A stretch of DNA of 64,000 nucleotides from assembly GCA_965652415.1 (NCBI GenBank), contig CBFGVH010000004.1:1-64000 (forward strand), given 5' to 3'. A program made the position numbers and the translations under genes. Below, in pieces: positions 1 through 8,841 of the stretch. Numbering within the stretch: the first letter of the stretch is position 1; the number at the start of each line of letters is the position of its first letter. Source of the stretch: BQJD01 sp965652415. GTDB taxonomy: Bacteria > Pseudomonadota > Gammaproteobacteria > Arenicellales > CAJQKF01. Under the pieces are notes generated by a model. That model was not told the DNA's origin, searched no databases, and was given only the letters and a program-made list of their open reading frames with translations.

Positions 1-884
1 CCGGCGCCGATCATCGAGGCGATGATCACCATGTTCAGCGACAGCATGATCACCTGGTTGACGCCCACCATGAGCCCCGGAGCCGCCGACGGCACCAGCA
101 CCTTCCACATCAACTGGCGCCGGGTGCAGCCGGCCATGCGCCCGAACTCGACGACCTCGTCCTGGACTTCCGACAAGGCCAGCATGGTCACCCGCACCAT
201 GGGCGGCATGGCGTAGATGATGGTGCCGACCATGGCCGCCACCGGCCCGAAGCCGAACAGGAACAGGATCGGCACCAGGTAGGCGAAGATCGGTATGGTC
301 TGCATCAGGTCCAGGACCGGCGTGATCACGCGCCTGAACCAGTCGCTGCGATACCCCGCGATGCCCAACAGCAGCCCGCCGGCGACCCCGAAGGGCACCG
401 CGATGACGATCGACGACAACGTGACCATGGCGCTTTGCCATTGGCCGAACAGGGCGAGGTAGGCGAAGCATCCGCCCACCAGCACGGCCAGGGTGATGTC
501 GCGGGCGTACCAGCCCATCAGGTACACGATGCCGATCACGGCCAGCCACGACAGCGGTGGCACCATCTGCACGGCGCTGCTGCCGACACCCGACATCAGC
601 CCGGTGGCGAACAGGCTCATGGCCGCGTCCAGCGGCACCTCGAGGGCGCGCGAGATGCCGCGGGTGAGTTCGCGGAACGTCACGAAGCCGAAGGTCGCGT
701 CCTCGATGAGCCAGTTCATGAACGCCGAGATGTGGTCCTTCAGGCCCACGCGCCAGGCTGCCGGGTAACGCAGCGCCTCTCGCGGCAGCCAGTCGCCGGC
801 CTGGAAGTAGAGAACGAAACTGCCGGCGAGCGCCGCGATCCAGAACCAGCCCCAGGCTCCGGGGGCGCGGCGAGTCGCGGTCAT
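1..884 (-). CDS. proW: Glycine betaine/proline-type ABC transporter permease (partial)
   Basis: Inner-membrane permease of an osmolyte ABC importer, family BPD_transp_1. The reading frame starts at an ATG whose first bases overlap the ATPase stop (ATGA, 881-884), which indicates translational coupling. The protein opens with one hydrophobic segment and an amphipathic stretch, then several transmembrane helices. Near the left edge comes the cytoplasmic coupling loop, which contains EVQDEVVEFGRMAGCTRRQ, typical of ProW/OpuAB (EAA motif region). About 294 residues are present and the C-terminus lies beyond the left edge. It is the third gene of a proX-proV-proW transcription unit. The exact substrate (glycine betaine, proline betaine, choline or carnitine) cannot be told from sequence alone. 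Confidence 0.9.
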   Translation of the reverse strand, partial: MTATRRAPGAWGWFWIAALAGSFVLYFQAGDWLPREALRYPAAWRVGLKDHISAFMNWLIEDATFGFVTFRELTRGISRALEVPLDAAMSLFATGLMSGVGSSAVQMVPPLSWLAVIGIVYLMGWYARDITLAVLVGGCFAYLALFGQWQSAMVTLSSIVIAVPFGVAGGLLLGIAGYRSDWFRRVITPVLDLMQTIPIFAYLVPILFLFGFGPVAAMVGTIIYAMPPMVRVTMLALSEVQDEVVEFGRMAGCTRRQLMWKVLVPSAAPGLMVGVNQVIMLSLNMVIIASMIGA

Positions 885-1906
885 GCGGCCGGTGCACCCG
901 TGCGCAGGAACACCTCGACGAGGGCCTCGCGGTCGACTTCACCGATCACCCGGCCGCCGTCGTCGACGACGGCGTAGGCGCGGCTTCGCTCCATGTTCGA
1001 AGCGACATCGGCGACCCGCGCGTCCTGCCGCAGCCGGCCGGCGAAGTCGGTACCGGTGGCCGGGCGCATGACCGACTTCAAGGTCAGCACCTTGGCACGC
1101 GGTATGTGGTTCGTGAACTCGGCGACGTAGTCGGTTGCAGGCGCCATCACGAGGTCCTCGGGTGTGCCGGTCTGGATCACCCGCCCGTCCTTCATGATGG
1201 CGATGCGGTCGGCGAGGCGGATGGCCTCGTCGAAATCGTGGGTGATGAACACGATGGTCTTGTCGAGCACGCTCTGCAGGCGCAGGAACTCGTCCTGCAT
1301 CTCGCGCCGGATCAGCGGATCGAGGGCGGAGAACGGCTCGTCGAGAAACCAGACCTCGGGCTCCACGGCCAGCGACCGGGCGATGCCCACGCGCTGCTGC
1401 TGGCCGCCCGAGAGCTCGCGCGGATAGTATTCCTCGCGCCCCTCGAGGCCCACGAGCCGGATGACTTCGCGGGCTCGCTCCTCGCGCGCCGCGCGGCCCG
1501 CACCCTGCACTTCCAGGGGGAAGGCGACGTTGCCGAGCACGGTGCGGTGCGGCAGCAGGGCGAAATGCTGGAACACCATGCCCATCTTGTGCCGGCGGAT
1601 CTCGATCATCTCGCGGTCGCTGGCGGACAGCAGGTCGACGCCGTTGAACAGCACCCGCCCGGCGCTCGGCTCGATCAGCCGCGACAGGCAGCGCACCAGC
1701 GTCGACTTGCCGGAACCGGACAAACCCATGATGACGAAGATCTCGCCTTCGCGGATTTCCAGGTCGACGTCGCGCACGGCGCCGATCATGCCGGCGGCGG
1801 CGAGCGCCTCGTCGTCGGGGGCCATCCGGTGACGTTCGAGGAACTCGCGCTCGCCCGGGCCGAAGACTTTCCACACGCCCTGGCAGGCAAGCTTGGCGTC
1901 GGTCAT
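881..1906 (-). CDS. proV: Glycine betaine/proline ABC transporter ATP-binding protein
   Basis: Cytoplasmic ATPase that energises betaine-type uptake. Walker A is GLSGSGKST at residues 61-69, the signature LSGGQ is at 165-169, Walker B WFLDE is near 186-190, and the H-loop is THDFDEA. The N-terminal FGPGEREFLERH-like segment and the C-terminal CBS region are specific to the ProV/OpuAA group. At 341 residues it is shorter than E. coli ProV (about 400) and seems to have room for only one CBS-like unit (about 276-335), where the family often has two. CBS modules in this family sense ionic strength or nucleotides, so gating may differ. It overlaps the permease start by four bases. Confidence 0.93.
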   Translation of the reverse strand: MTDAKLACQGVWKVFGPGEREFLERHRMAPDDEALAAAGMIGAVRDVDLEIREGEIFVIMGLSGSGKSTLVRCLSRLIEPSAGRVLFNGVDLLSASDREMIEIRRHKMGMVFQHFALLPHRTVLGNVAFPLEVQGAGRAAREERAREVIRLVGLEGREEYYPRELSGGQQQRVGIARSLAVEPEVWFLDEPFSALDPLIRREMQDEFLRLQSVLDKTIVFITHDFDEAIRLADRIAIMKDGRVIQTGTPEDLVMAPATDYVAEFTNHIPRAKVLTLKSVMRPATGTDFAGRLRQDARVADVASNMERSRAYAVVDDGGRVIGEVDREALVEVFLRTGAPAA

Positions 1907-1943
1907 GGACGACCCCGATGAGGAATGACTTGACGAAACCGCG

Positions 1944-1972
1944 CCGGTCGCCCCCAGCCCCGGGGAGACCGG
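1944..1972 (-). other. Hairpin between proX and proV
   Basis: CCGGTC (1944-1949) can pair with GACCGG (1967-1972), with further C/G pairing inside. It lies in the roughly 96-base gap after the proX stop and before the proV start. Such hairpins often lower expression of the ATPase and permease relative to the binding protein. No T-run follows, so it would act as an mRNA-stabilising or processing element rather than a terminator. Confidence 0.35.
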
Positions 1973-2002
1973 CAGGCGGTCAGTTCATCTCGGCCGATCG
2001 TC

Positions 2003-2956
2003 CTACTGGCCGATCCACGCCTTCCAGCGCGACTCGTTTGCAGCCATCCAGTCGGACACGACCCCTTCGACGGTTCCGCCCTCGAGGTCGACCGCGGCGA
2101 CCATCGCGCCCATCTCGTCGTTGTCGACCTTGAACGCGACGACGGCGGCATGCGCGCCGGGCCACTTGTCCTTCACGCCGCTCCAGGCCACCTTCCAGAT
2201 CGGGCCGCGCGGCTTGGCGCAGTCGTAGGGCATGTCGGGATTCGTGCCCCAGGCCGGATCATCGTAGCACTCGGCGGTGTAGGGCGGAAACTCCACCCAC
2301 TCGCCTTCGTACTTGATCGGCGCCCAGTGCGGCGCGTACACCCACAGCAGGATCGGCGCCTCGCGCTGGTAGGCGGATTCGAGCTCGGCAAAGAGCGCGG
2401 CGTCGGTGCCGGCGTGCACCACCTCGTAATCCAGCTCGAGTGACTCGACGCGCTCGTCGTCGAAGCCGCCCCAGGTCACGGGACCGCCGAGGTAGCGTCC
2501 GCGCGGCGCCGTCTCCGGTGTCGAGAACTCCTCGGCGCAGTCGTTGAGCGCCTCCCAGTTCGGCAGTCCCGGGCAGCGCTCCTTCATGTACATCGGGTAC
2601 CACCACTCCTCGATCGCCAGCATCCCGGTCTCGCCGAGGTTCTCGACGTTGCCGGTGCCCACGGCCTCGTCCATGGCCTCGCGGCCGGTGGTCTCCCACA
2701 TTTCCATCGCCACGTGCAGGTCGCCTGTCTTCAGACCCGCGAACTGGGCGATATAGTCGGCCTGCACGTACTCGACGTTGTAACCGGCCTCGCGCAGTAC
2801 CTCGCCCATGATGCGGGTGGTGATGAGCTGCCCGGTCCAGTCGTGCAGGGTAAGCTTGATCGGGTCCTCGGACTCCACCGCCGCCGCGGGTCCCGCCATC
2901 AGCGCCACCGCGGCGCCCGTCAGCACCGCCGTGGTCACGCGCCTGAAGGTTTTCAT
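2003..2956 (-). CDS. proX: Glycine betaine/proline-type substrate-binding protein
   Basis: Periplasmic OpuAC-type binding protein, 317 residues. A Sec signal peptide is clear: a KTFRR n-region, a hydrophobic core and an AAA-VES cleavage area near residue 26. The mature protein starts with the typical IKLTLHDWTGQLITTRIMGEVL segment and is rich in Trp and Tyr, as expected for an aromatic box that binds a quaternary amine. Four Cys residues (in CPGLPNWEALNDC and two more near the C-terminal third) may form disulfides. The start is supported by a GGAGG ribosome-binding site nine bases upstream. It is the first gene of the importer operon, and the divergent regulator begins 235 bases away. Confidence 0.92.
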   Translation of the reverse strand: MKTFRRVTTAVLTGAAVALMAGPAAAVESEDPIKLTLHDWTGQLITTRIMGEVLREAGYNVEYVQADYIAQFAGLKTGDLHVAMEMWETTGREAMDEAVGTGNVENLGETGMLAIEEWWYPMYMKERCPGLPNWEALNDCAEEFSTPETAPRGRYLGGPVTWGGFDDERVESLELDYEVVHAGTDAALFAELESAYQREAPILLWVYAPHWAPIKYEGEWVEFPPYTAECYDDPAWGTNPDMPYDCAKPRGPIWKVAWSGVKDKWPGAHAAVVAFKVDNDEMGAMVAAVDLEGGTVEGVVSDWMAANESRWKAWIGQ

Positions 2957-3064
2957 GGCCTATATCCTCCGAATTCGTTTGTGTCTGTCTGAAGTCGATC
3001 CGGACCGGGTGACGATCCGGGAGCGGCAAATACTCTCACAATCTCTCCACGGATTCCAACAAAG

Positions 3065-3086
3065 ACCTCGTATATGAAGTCTTGAT
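3065..3086. promoter_or_regulatory. Inverted repeat in proX / DeoR-regulator intergenic region
   Basis: AAGAC and GTCTT are separated by 12 mostly AT-rich bases in the region between the two divergent start codons. A loose promoter-like TTGATG (3083-3088) overlaps the right arm. It could be the operator of the adjacent DeoR-family regulator, but the arms are only five bases, so this is weak. Confidence 0.25.
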
Positions 3087-3191
3087 GTGGGATCGTTATG
3101 GGATACTGTGGAAGTCGTGTGGTAATCTTCCCTCATGCCGATTCCAGATCCGTTGCCGCCCTGCCGCGCGTCGCGTCGCGGCCGCTAGCTC

Positions 3192-3953
3192 ATGCAGCCA
3201 CGCCGGCGCCGCCAGGAAATCCTGCGTCTCGTCCGCGCCCGGGGCGACTGCTCCATCGCCGAGCTCGCCGGCATGCTCGAGGTGTCGGACGAGACCATTC
3301 GCCGCACCATCAGGCCGCTCATCGACGAAGGGCTGGTGGAAAAGGTCCACGGCGGCATCGTGTTCGCCGGCGAGCACGGCAGCGAACCGCCGTTCGAGCG
3401 CCGCATGCAGGAGCACGTGACCGAGAAGACGGCCATCGCCGAAATCGTCGCGGGCATCGTCGCCGACGGCGACTCGGTCATCATGGACACCGGCTCGACC
3501 AATGCCTACGTCGCGCGCGCCCTGCGCCGCCGCGCCAATCTCTCCGTGGTCACAAATTGCACGGAGATCGCCCGCACCCTGGCGCCCGTCGCCGGCAACC
3601 GCGTCAACATCACCGGCGGCGAGCTGCGCGCAGACGATTCGGCCGTGTTCGGCCCTTCGTCCATCGACTTCGTGCGCCAGTTCCAGGCACGCTACGCCAT
3701 CCTGTCCATCGGCGCCATCACCGACGACGGCGATTTCATGGACTTTCACCTCGAGGAGGCGGAGTTCTCGCGCGCGGTCATGGCCCGGGCCCAGGAAACC
3801 ATCGTCGTCGCCGACCACTCCAAGTTCGGCGCGCGCGCCTTCGTGCGCATATGCGAGCGCAGCATGGTTGACCGCGTGGTCACCGACCGCGCGCCCGCTC
3901 CCCGTCTCGCCGGCCTGCTTCACGAGGCGGGCGTAGCCATCGTCACGCCCTGA
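3192..3953 (+). CDS. DeoR-family transcriptional regulator
   Basis: Cytoplasmic repressor-type regulator, 253 residues, a normal length for the family. The N-terminal winged helix covers about residues 1-60 (RRQEILRLVRARGDCSIAELAGMLEVSDETIRRTI, then EKVHGGIVF). The C-terminal DeoRC sensor domain resembles a phosphosugar-isomerase fold, with DTGSTNAYVARAL and VVTNCTEIARTL motifs. Members usually respond to a phosphorylated sugar intermediate. It is divergent from the proXVW operon, but no sugar genes are next to it, so control of the importer is only inferred. The ATG at 3192 has no strong ribosome-binding site. Confidence 0.88.
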   Translation: MQPRRRRQEILRLVRARGDCSIAELAGMLEVSDETIRRTIRPLIDEGLVEKVHGGIVFAGEHGSEPPFERRMQEHVTEKTAIAEIVAGIVADGDSVIMDTGSTNAYVARALRRRANLSVVTNCTEIARTLAPVAGNRVNITGGELRADDSAVFGPSSIDFVRQFQARYAILSIGAITDDGDFMDFHLEEAEFSRAVMARAQETIVVADHSKFGARAFVRICERSMVDRVVTDRAPAPRLAGLLHEAGVAIVTP

Positions 3954-4285
3954 ACGATCGCGCGCGCGTTGCCTGCGCGGCGCCTTTGCGATGTAATCGA
4001 CCTGCCCTCGCACGACCCGCCGGATCGCGGTGTCGATCCCCGGAACTTTCACCACGAAGGACATGTCATGACAGTTCGCTCAATTACCGGGACAACCGGA
4101 TCGTGGTGCTCGGCCGCATCCCGAATTGAGCCGCCCCTCGAAACGCAGATCGAAAATGCACCCGCCCGGCGTTGCGCCTACAATACCCGCGAGCGAAACA
4201 CTGGCGGCGGCGCGGTAGTGCGCGACGTCGTGAGAACGTCCCGGCGCCTGCACGGCGCCGGATCGACCCCTCAAGGAATGGCGAC
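3954..4285. other. Gene-poor gap with a possible leader ORF and promoter
   Basis: There is no recognisable gene in these 332 bases. A small frame runs from ATG 4068 to a TGA at 4287-4289. It has a good ribosome-binding site (GAAGGA, 4056-4061) and its stop overlaps the next gene's ATG as ATGA, but the 73-residue product has no recognisable features. A -10-like TACAAT lies at 4179-4184, so the dehydrogenase may instead have its own promoter here. A second frame (to about 4128) also looks protein-like at its end, which suggests a decayed gene. Confidence 0.4.
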
Positions 4286-5365
4286 ATGACCATCACGCTG
4301 TGGCTGCGAGCGGAAACCAGGGCCGACGAACGCCGCACACCGCTTACCCCGTCCGATGCCGCCCGCCTGGTCGAGGACGGCTTCTCGATCATGGTCGAGG
4401 AATCGGCGGAGCGTGTGTTCACCGACGCCGCCTATGCCGCCGCCGGCTGCCGGCTGGTGCCGCCCGGCAGCTGGACGGACGCCCCCGACGACGCCTTCAT
4501 CCTCGGGATCAAGGAGCTGCCCGCCGAGCCCGGTGCCCTTCGCCATCGCCACGTCTACTTCGCCCATGCGTACAAGGAGCAGAGCGGGTGGCGCGACCTG
4601 CTGGGACGGTTCGTTGCCGGCGGCGGAAAGCTTCTCGACCTGGAATACCTCACCGACGCCTCCGGGGCGCGCGTGGCGGCATTCGGGTACTGGGCCGGCT
4701 TCGCCGGCGCCGCGCTCGGCGTGCGCCTGTGGGCGGGACGCCAACGCGAGGGAGGCGAGTTCAGGATGTCCGCCCAAAGGCCTGCCGCGGACCAGAACGA
4801 ACTGGTGTCGGCGATCCGCACACGGCTCGACCTGATACCCGAAGGCCGCGCCCGGCAGCCGAAGTCGATCATCGTCGGCGCCCTCGGTCGCTCGGGCCGC
4901 GGCGCCTCGGCCCTGTTCGATGCGCTCGGCATGGAGGTCACCGGCTGGGACATGGCCGAAACCGCCGGCGGTGGCCCGTTTCCCGAACTCGTCGACTACG
5001 ACCTGCTCGTCAACACCGTGCTGCTCGGCGCGCCGGTTCCGCCATTTTTGACCCGCGCCGAAATCGCGCGCAAGGACCGGCGCCTGGCCGTCATCACCGA
5101 CGTCAGTTGCGACCCCTCGAGCGCCGCGAACCCGCTGCCGATCTACGACCACGTGACCACGTTCGCCGAACCCGCCGTGCGCGTCATCGAAGGCCACAAC
5201 CCGCTCGACATCATCGCCGTTGACAATCTGCCCTCGCTGCTGCCGCGCGAGAGCAGCATCGATTTCAGCAACCAGCTGCTGCAGCACCTGGCCGACCTGC
5301 GCGAAGGCTCCGACGTGTGGCGGCGCGCGGCCGACGCGTTCACCGCACATTGCGCGCGGCTGTAG
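4286..5365 (+). CDS. Saccharopine dehydrogenase (L-lysine-forming) homologue
   Basis: Alanine-dehydrogenase/PNT-fold enzyme, 359 residues, of the fungal Lys1-like group that interconverts lysine plus 2-oxoglutarate and saccharopine using NAD. The start WLRAETRADERRTPLTP is typical of the family. A nucleotide-binding segment GALGRSGRGA lies near residue 195, and DVSCDPSSAANPLPIYD and AVDNLPSLLPRESS are characteristic C-terminal motifs. The frame is open further upstream, but ATG 4286 has AAGGA eight bases before it and matches family N-termini. No partner lysine-degradation gene lies nearby. Bacterial members are often annotated only by homology, so the substrate is probable rather than certain. 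Confidence 0.85.
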   Translation: MTITLWLRAETRADERRTPLTPSDAARLVEDGFSIMVEESAERVFTDAAYAAAGCRLVPPGSWTDAPDDAFILGIKELPAEPGALRHRHVYFAHAYKEQSGWRDLLGRFVAGGGKLLDLEYLTDASGARVAAFGYWAGFAGAALGVRLWAGRQREGGEFRMSAQRPAADQNELVSAIRTRLDLIPEGRARQPKSIIVGALGRSGRGASALFDALGMEVTGWDMAETAGGGPFPELVDYDLLVNTVLLGAPVPPFLTRAEIARKDRRLAVITDVSCDPSSAANPLPIYDHVTTFAEPAVRVIEGHNPLDIIAVDNLPSLLPRESSIDFSNQLLQHLADLREGSDVWRRAADAFTAHCARL

Positions 5366-5470
5366 CAATCGTCGAATCTTCCGTCGCCCCGACGAAAGAC
5401 GATTGCTGGGCGGCGGTCGCCAGATTGGTTATGCTTGGCACCGGGGCAGGACCTGACGGAACCAGTTGAC

Positions 5471-6031
5471 ATGCAAGACATCGACCAGCAGGCGCAGCAT
5501 TACCGCCAGATCATCGCCGGTATCGGGGAAGACGTCGATCGCGACGGCCTTCGCGACACGCCGCTGCGCGCCGCCCGCGCGCTCGCGTACCTGACCCGCG
5601 GGTACGGCCAGAGCCTGGACGAGGTGGTCAACGGCGCCGTGTTCGACTCGAGCAACGACGAGATGGTGATCGTCAAGGACATCGAGGTGTACTCCCTGTG
5701 CGAGCATCACCTGCTTCCCTTCATCGGCAAGTGCCACGTCGCCTACCTGCCGACCGGCAAGGTCATCGGCCTGTCGAAGGTGGCCCGCATCGTCGACATG
5801 TTCGCCAGCCGCCTGCAGATCCAGGAGAACCTGACCAGCCAGATCGCCGAGGCGGTCAACGAGATGACGCACCCGCGCGGTGTCGGCGTGGTGGTCGAGG
5901 CCAAGCACCTGTGCATGATGATGCGCGGCGTGCAGAAGCAGAACTCGGTGATGACGACGTCGATGATGATCGGAACCTTCCGCACCGACCACCGCACCCG
6001 CTCGGAGTTCCTGGGCCTGGTATCCGGATAG
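5471..6031 (+). CDS. folE: GTP cyclohydrolase I
   Basis: Homodecameric cytoplasmic enzyme that converts GTP to 7,8-dihydroneopterin triphosphate, the first step of folate biosynthesis. Length is 186 residues. Zinc ligands fit Cys77 and His80 (in CEHHLLP) and Cys148. The substrate-binding segments GKVIGLSKVARIVDMFA and QENLTSQIA are intact. An in-frame TTG lies 12 codons upstream (5435), but ATG 5471 gives the usual N-terminus. It converges with the Crp/Fnr gene, nine bases away. Folate supply suits the neighbouring THF-dependent cluster, although the gene is on the other strand. Confidence 0.93.
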   Translation: MQDIDQQAQHYRQIIAGIGEDVDRDGLRDTPLRAARALAYLTRGYGQSLDEVVNGAVFDSSNDEMVIVKDIEVYSLCEHHLLPFIGKCHVAYLPTGKVIGLSKVARIVDMFASRLQIQENLTSQIAEAVNEMTHPRGVGVVVEAKHLCMMMRGVQKQNSVMTTSMMIGTFRTDHRTRSEFLGLVSG

Positions 6032-6040
6032 AACAGACGC

Positions 6041-6691
6041 CTACCCGCGTTCGTCCACGATCCGCATCCGTCCTCCTTCGAGCACGATCACTCCCTCGGC
6101 GATCAATGCCCTGAGCACGCGACCGGTCCGCTCCCGAGAGGCGCCGACCATGTCGGCGATGAGCTGCTGCGTGAGCCCCTCGGCAACCACCCCCCCGTCC
6201 TGGGCCGGATCGGCGAAGCGCCTCAGCGTGCAGATGACGCGCCCGCGCACGTCGCCGCCGGCCATGCTTTGCACGCACCCGGTGAGGTTGCGGATCTTGT
6301 GCGCAAGGCCGTGAATGATGCACGCCGCCAACTGCGGATGGCGATCGATGCAGGCACGAAAGCGATCGCGCGGGATGACCAGGAGCCGGGTCCTGGCCGT
6401 GGTCATGACGGACGTTCCGCGCACGGCTCCGTCTATCAGGGCCACCTCGCCGAACCAGGCGCCGGTCGTCTCCACGCCGAAGATCGCCTCGCGCCCGCCT
6501 CGGGCGCTGGCGAACCGTTTCACCGCGCCGGCGAGGATGACGTAGAGCGCCTCGCCGGGCTCGCCCTCGGAAACCACCAGGGTATCCGGCGGCAGCACCC
6601 AGACGTAGCCCATGTCGATGATGCGCCGGATGGCGTCGTCGTCCAGCCCCGCGAACAGGGCGATGCTGTCGGCAAGTTCCCGCGTGTCCAT
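6041..6691 (-). CDS. Crp/Fnr-family transcriptional regulator
   Basis: 216-residue regulator. The N-terminal cyclic-nucleotide-binding-like beta barrel covers about residues 10-120 (LFAGLDDDAI, then VSEGEPGEALYVILAGAVKRF and GEVALIDG), followed by a dimer helix. A C-terminal HTH_Crp domain (about 145-212) has the recognition segment LTQQLIADMVGASRERTGRVLRAL. There is no N-terminal cluster of cysteines, so it is not a classical [4Fe-4S] FNR. It lies 63 bases downstream of the corrinoid-activator gene on the same strand and could be co-transcribed with the one-carbon operon. Its ligand is unknown. Confidence 0.87.
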   Translation of the reverse strand: MDTRELADSIALFAGLDDDAIRRIIDMGYVWVLPPDTLVVSEGEPGEALYVILAGAVKRFASARGGREAIFGVETTGAWFGEVALIDGAVRGTSVMTTARTRLLVIPRDRFRACIDRHPQLAACIIHGLAHKIRNLTGCVQSMAGGDVRGRVICTLRRFADPAQDGGVVAEGLTQQLIADMVGASRERTGRVLRALIAEGVIVLEGGRMRIVDERG

Positions 6692-6754
6692 GCGCCGTGG
6701 CTCCCTGGGTCGCGATCCGCTGCGATTACTCCGGCGGTTCCCTCCGCCGCCGCG

Positions 6755-8815
6755 TCAACGCCTTCGTCGCCGGCGTCGTCCACCCGCGCCGCCTGCCGCC
6801 GAATCCGCGCGCGGCGCCGGCAGCGTCACCTCCTTGGCCAGCTCGGTGAAGACGATGGTCTTGTGCGGGAACGCCATGGCCTCGACGAAGTGCTGCTGGA
6901 ACTTCGGTTCGACGGCCGTTTCGACCTTCTCGATCCGTCGCACCTCGGCCTCGATTTCGACTCGCGACTTGCGATCGACGAGGGCGATCGAGGCACCGGT
7001 GCCGGCCGCGTTGCCCGCCGAGGTGACGTGTTCCAGGCGACAGTCGGGAATCATGCCGAGCACCATCGCGTACTTGACGTCGATGTGTGCGCCGAAGGCG
7101 CCGGCCAGGCGAATGCGGTCGACGCGATCGATTCGCATCTTGTCCATCAGGAGCCGCGCCCCCGCGAACAAGGCCGCCTTTGCGAGCTGGATGGCGCGCA
7201 CGTCGTTCTGGGTCAGCGCCAGGCGCACGTTGCCGTCGTGGAGCAGGTAGGAGAAGGTCTTTCCAGCCGAAAACACGCGCGTACTGCGCGCCGCGTTGGC
7301 GCCGTCGATGATGCCGTCGGTCGTGATCACCCCGGCGAGAAACAGCTCCGCGATGAACTCGATGATGCCCGAGCCGCACACGCCGGTAATGCCCACGTGC
7401 GCGGATGCCTCGGCGAACCCCTCGTCGTCGGACCACAGGTCGCAGCCGATCACCTTGAATCGCGGCTCGAGTGTCACCGGGTCGATCCTCACCCGCTCCA
7501 CCGCGCCGGGCGCGGCGCGCTGGCCGCAACTGATCTGGGCTCCCTCGAAGGCGGGTCCGGTCGGGCTCGACGCGGCGAGCAGCTTCCTGCGGTTGCCGAG
7601 CACGATCTCGGCGTTGGTCCCCACGTCGACGACCAGCGTCAGTTCGTCGCGAAGGTACGGCGCCTCTGACAGCACCACGGCCGCCGTGTCGGCGCCGACG
7701 TGCCCAGCGATGCAGGGCAGCACGTAGACCATGGCGCGCGGATTGACGTCGAGACCGAGTTCCGCGGCGCTGGCGCGGACCGCCTCGTCGGTCGCCAGCG
7801 CGAACGGCGCGCCGCCGAGCTCCACCGGGTTGATGCCGAGAAACAGGTGATGCATGACGGGATTGCCCACCAGCACCAGTTCCAGAACGCTGGTCGAATC
7901 AACGCCCGCCTCCTCGCACGTTTCGCGGACGAGGTCGCAGACGGCCTCGCGAACCACGCGGGTCAGCTCGACTTCGCCTCCCGGGTTCATCATCACGTAC
8001 GACACCCGGCTCATGAGGTCCTCGCCGAAGCGGATCTGCGGATTCATCACGCCCGCCGAGGCCGCCGCCCTGCCGGTCGAAAGATCGATCAGGTGGGCGG
8101 CGATGGTGGTCGAGCCCACATCGACCGCGACGCCGTACACGCGGTCGTGATAGCCGGGCCACAGCGCCACCACGCGCCTGCCGTCCGCCACCGCGACGGT
8201 GACCGCGAAATTTCCGTCTCTCAGGATTTTCTGGAACCCCGGCAGGAGCGGCGCCGGGAACTCGAGGTCGGTCAGCGACCATTCGAACTCGAGCGCCTCG
8301 CGCAGCCGCCTCAGGTCTCCGGCCGGGTCGTGCATGTCGGGTTCGGGCACCTCGACGAAGAAGATCCGGATGGCGGGATCGACCTCGATGCTGTGCACCT
8401 CGACGCGCTTGCGCACCACCTGCTTGTGGACCTGGCTGTCGGGCGGCACGTCGATGACGACGTCGTCGAGCATCGACGCGGAACAGGCGAGCCTCCTGTC
8501 CCCGTGCCGGCCGAGGGTCTGGAAATAGGTGCGCTCGGTCTCGGTGACCGCCGACAGGTGATCGGCGCGCGAGTCGATGCCGTGCTTGGCGAAGCTGCCC
8601 TCGCTGAGCTTGACCTGGCAGCGCCCGCAGATGCCGCGGCCGCCGCACACGGAGTCGATATCGACGCCGAGCATGCGCGCGGCCTCGAGCACGGTGGTGC
8701 CGCGGGCGAACGCGCCGCGCTTGCCCGACGGCGTGAACACGACACGCACCTGCGCGGCGGCTTCGGCCGCGAGGGCATCGTCGCTTTCGATGGCGGTGTT
8801 GATCCGGCTGGTCAA
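6755..8815 (-). CDS. ASKHA-domain [2Fe-2S] corrinoid-activating protein (RACo/RamA-like)
   Basis: 686-residue reductive activator that uses ATP to return inactive Co(II) corrinoid protein to Co(I). The N-terminal plant-type [2Fe-2S] domain has CGGRGICGRCQ near residues 57-67 and a later Cys in LACSASM. The central and C-terminal parts form the ASKHA actin-like ATPase fold: YGVAVDVGSTTIAAHLIDL, then LVVDVGTNAEIVLGN, SPTGPAFEGAQI and GICGSGII-type motifs. The C-terminus ends in a run of Arg. The start used is TTG at 8815; no clear ribosome-binding site supports it, so the true start may be somewhat downstream. It follows the methyltransferase gene by 26 bases. Confidence 0.88.
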   Translation of the reverse strand: MTSRINTAIESDDALAAEAAAQVRVVFTPSGKRGAFARGTTVLEAARMLGVDIDSVCGGRGICGRCQVKLSEGSFAKHGIDSRADHLSAVTETERTYFQTLGRHGDRRLACSASMLDDVVIDVPPDSQVHKQVVRKRVEVHSIEVDPAIRIFFVEVPEPDMHDPAGDLRRLREALEFEWSLTDLEFPAPLLPGFQKILRDGNFAVTVAVADGRRVVALWPGYHDRVYGVAVDVGSTTIAAHLIDLSTGRAAASAGVMNPQIRFGEDLMSRVSYVMMNPGGEVELTRVVREAVCDLVRETCEEAGVDSTSVLELVLVGNPVMHHLFLGINPVELGGAPFALATDEAVRASAAELGLDVNPRAMVYVLPCIAGHVGADTAAVVLSEAPYLRDELTLVVDVGTNAEIVLGNRRKLLAASSPTGPAFEGAQISCGQRAAPGAVERVRIDPVTLEPRFKVIGCDLWSDDEGFAEASAHVGITGVCGSGIIEFIAELFLAGVITTDGIIDGANAARSTRVFSAGKTFSYLLHDGNVRLALTQNDVRAIQLAKAALFAGARLLMDKMRIDRVDRIRLAGAFGAHIDVKYAMVLGMIPDCRLEHVTSAGNAAGTGASIALVDRKSRVEIEAEVRRIEKVETAVEPKFQQHFVEAMAFPHKTIVFTELAKEVTLPAPRADSAAGGAGGRRRRRRR

Positions 8816-8841
8816 TTTATTTCGGCGGCAGTTGCGACAGA

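Noticed and set aside
5384..5405. Terminator between the dehydrogenase and folE
   Set aside because: A short CGTCG/CGACG hairpin exists but has no T-run and a weak stem.
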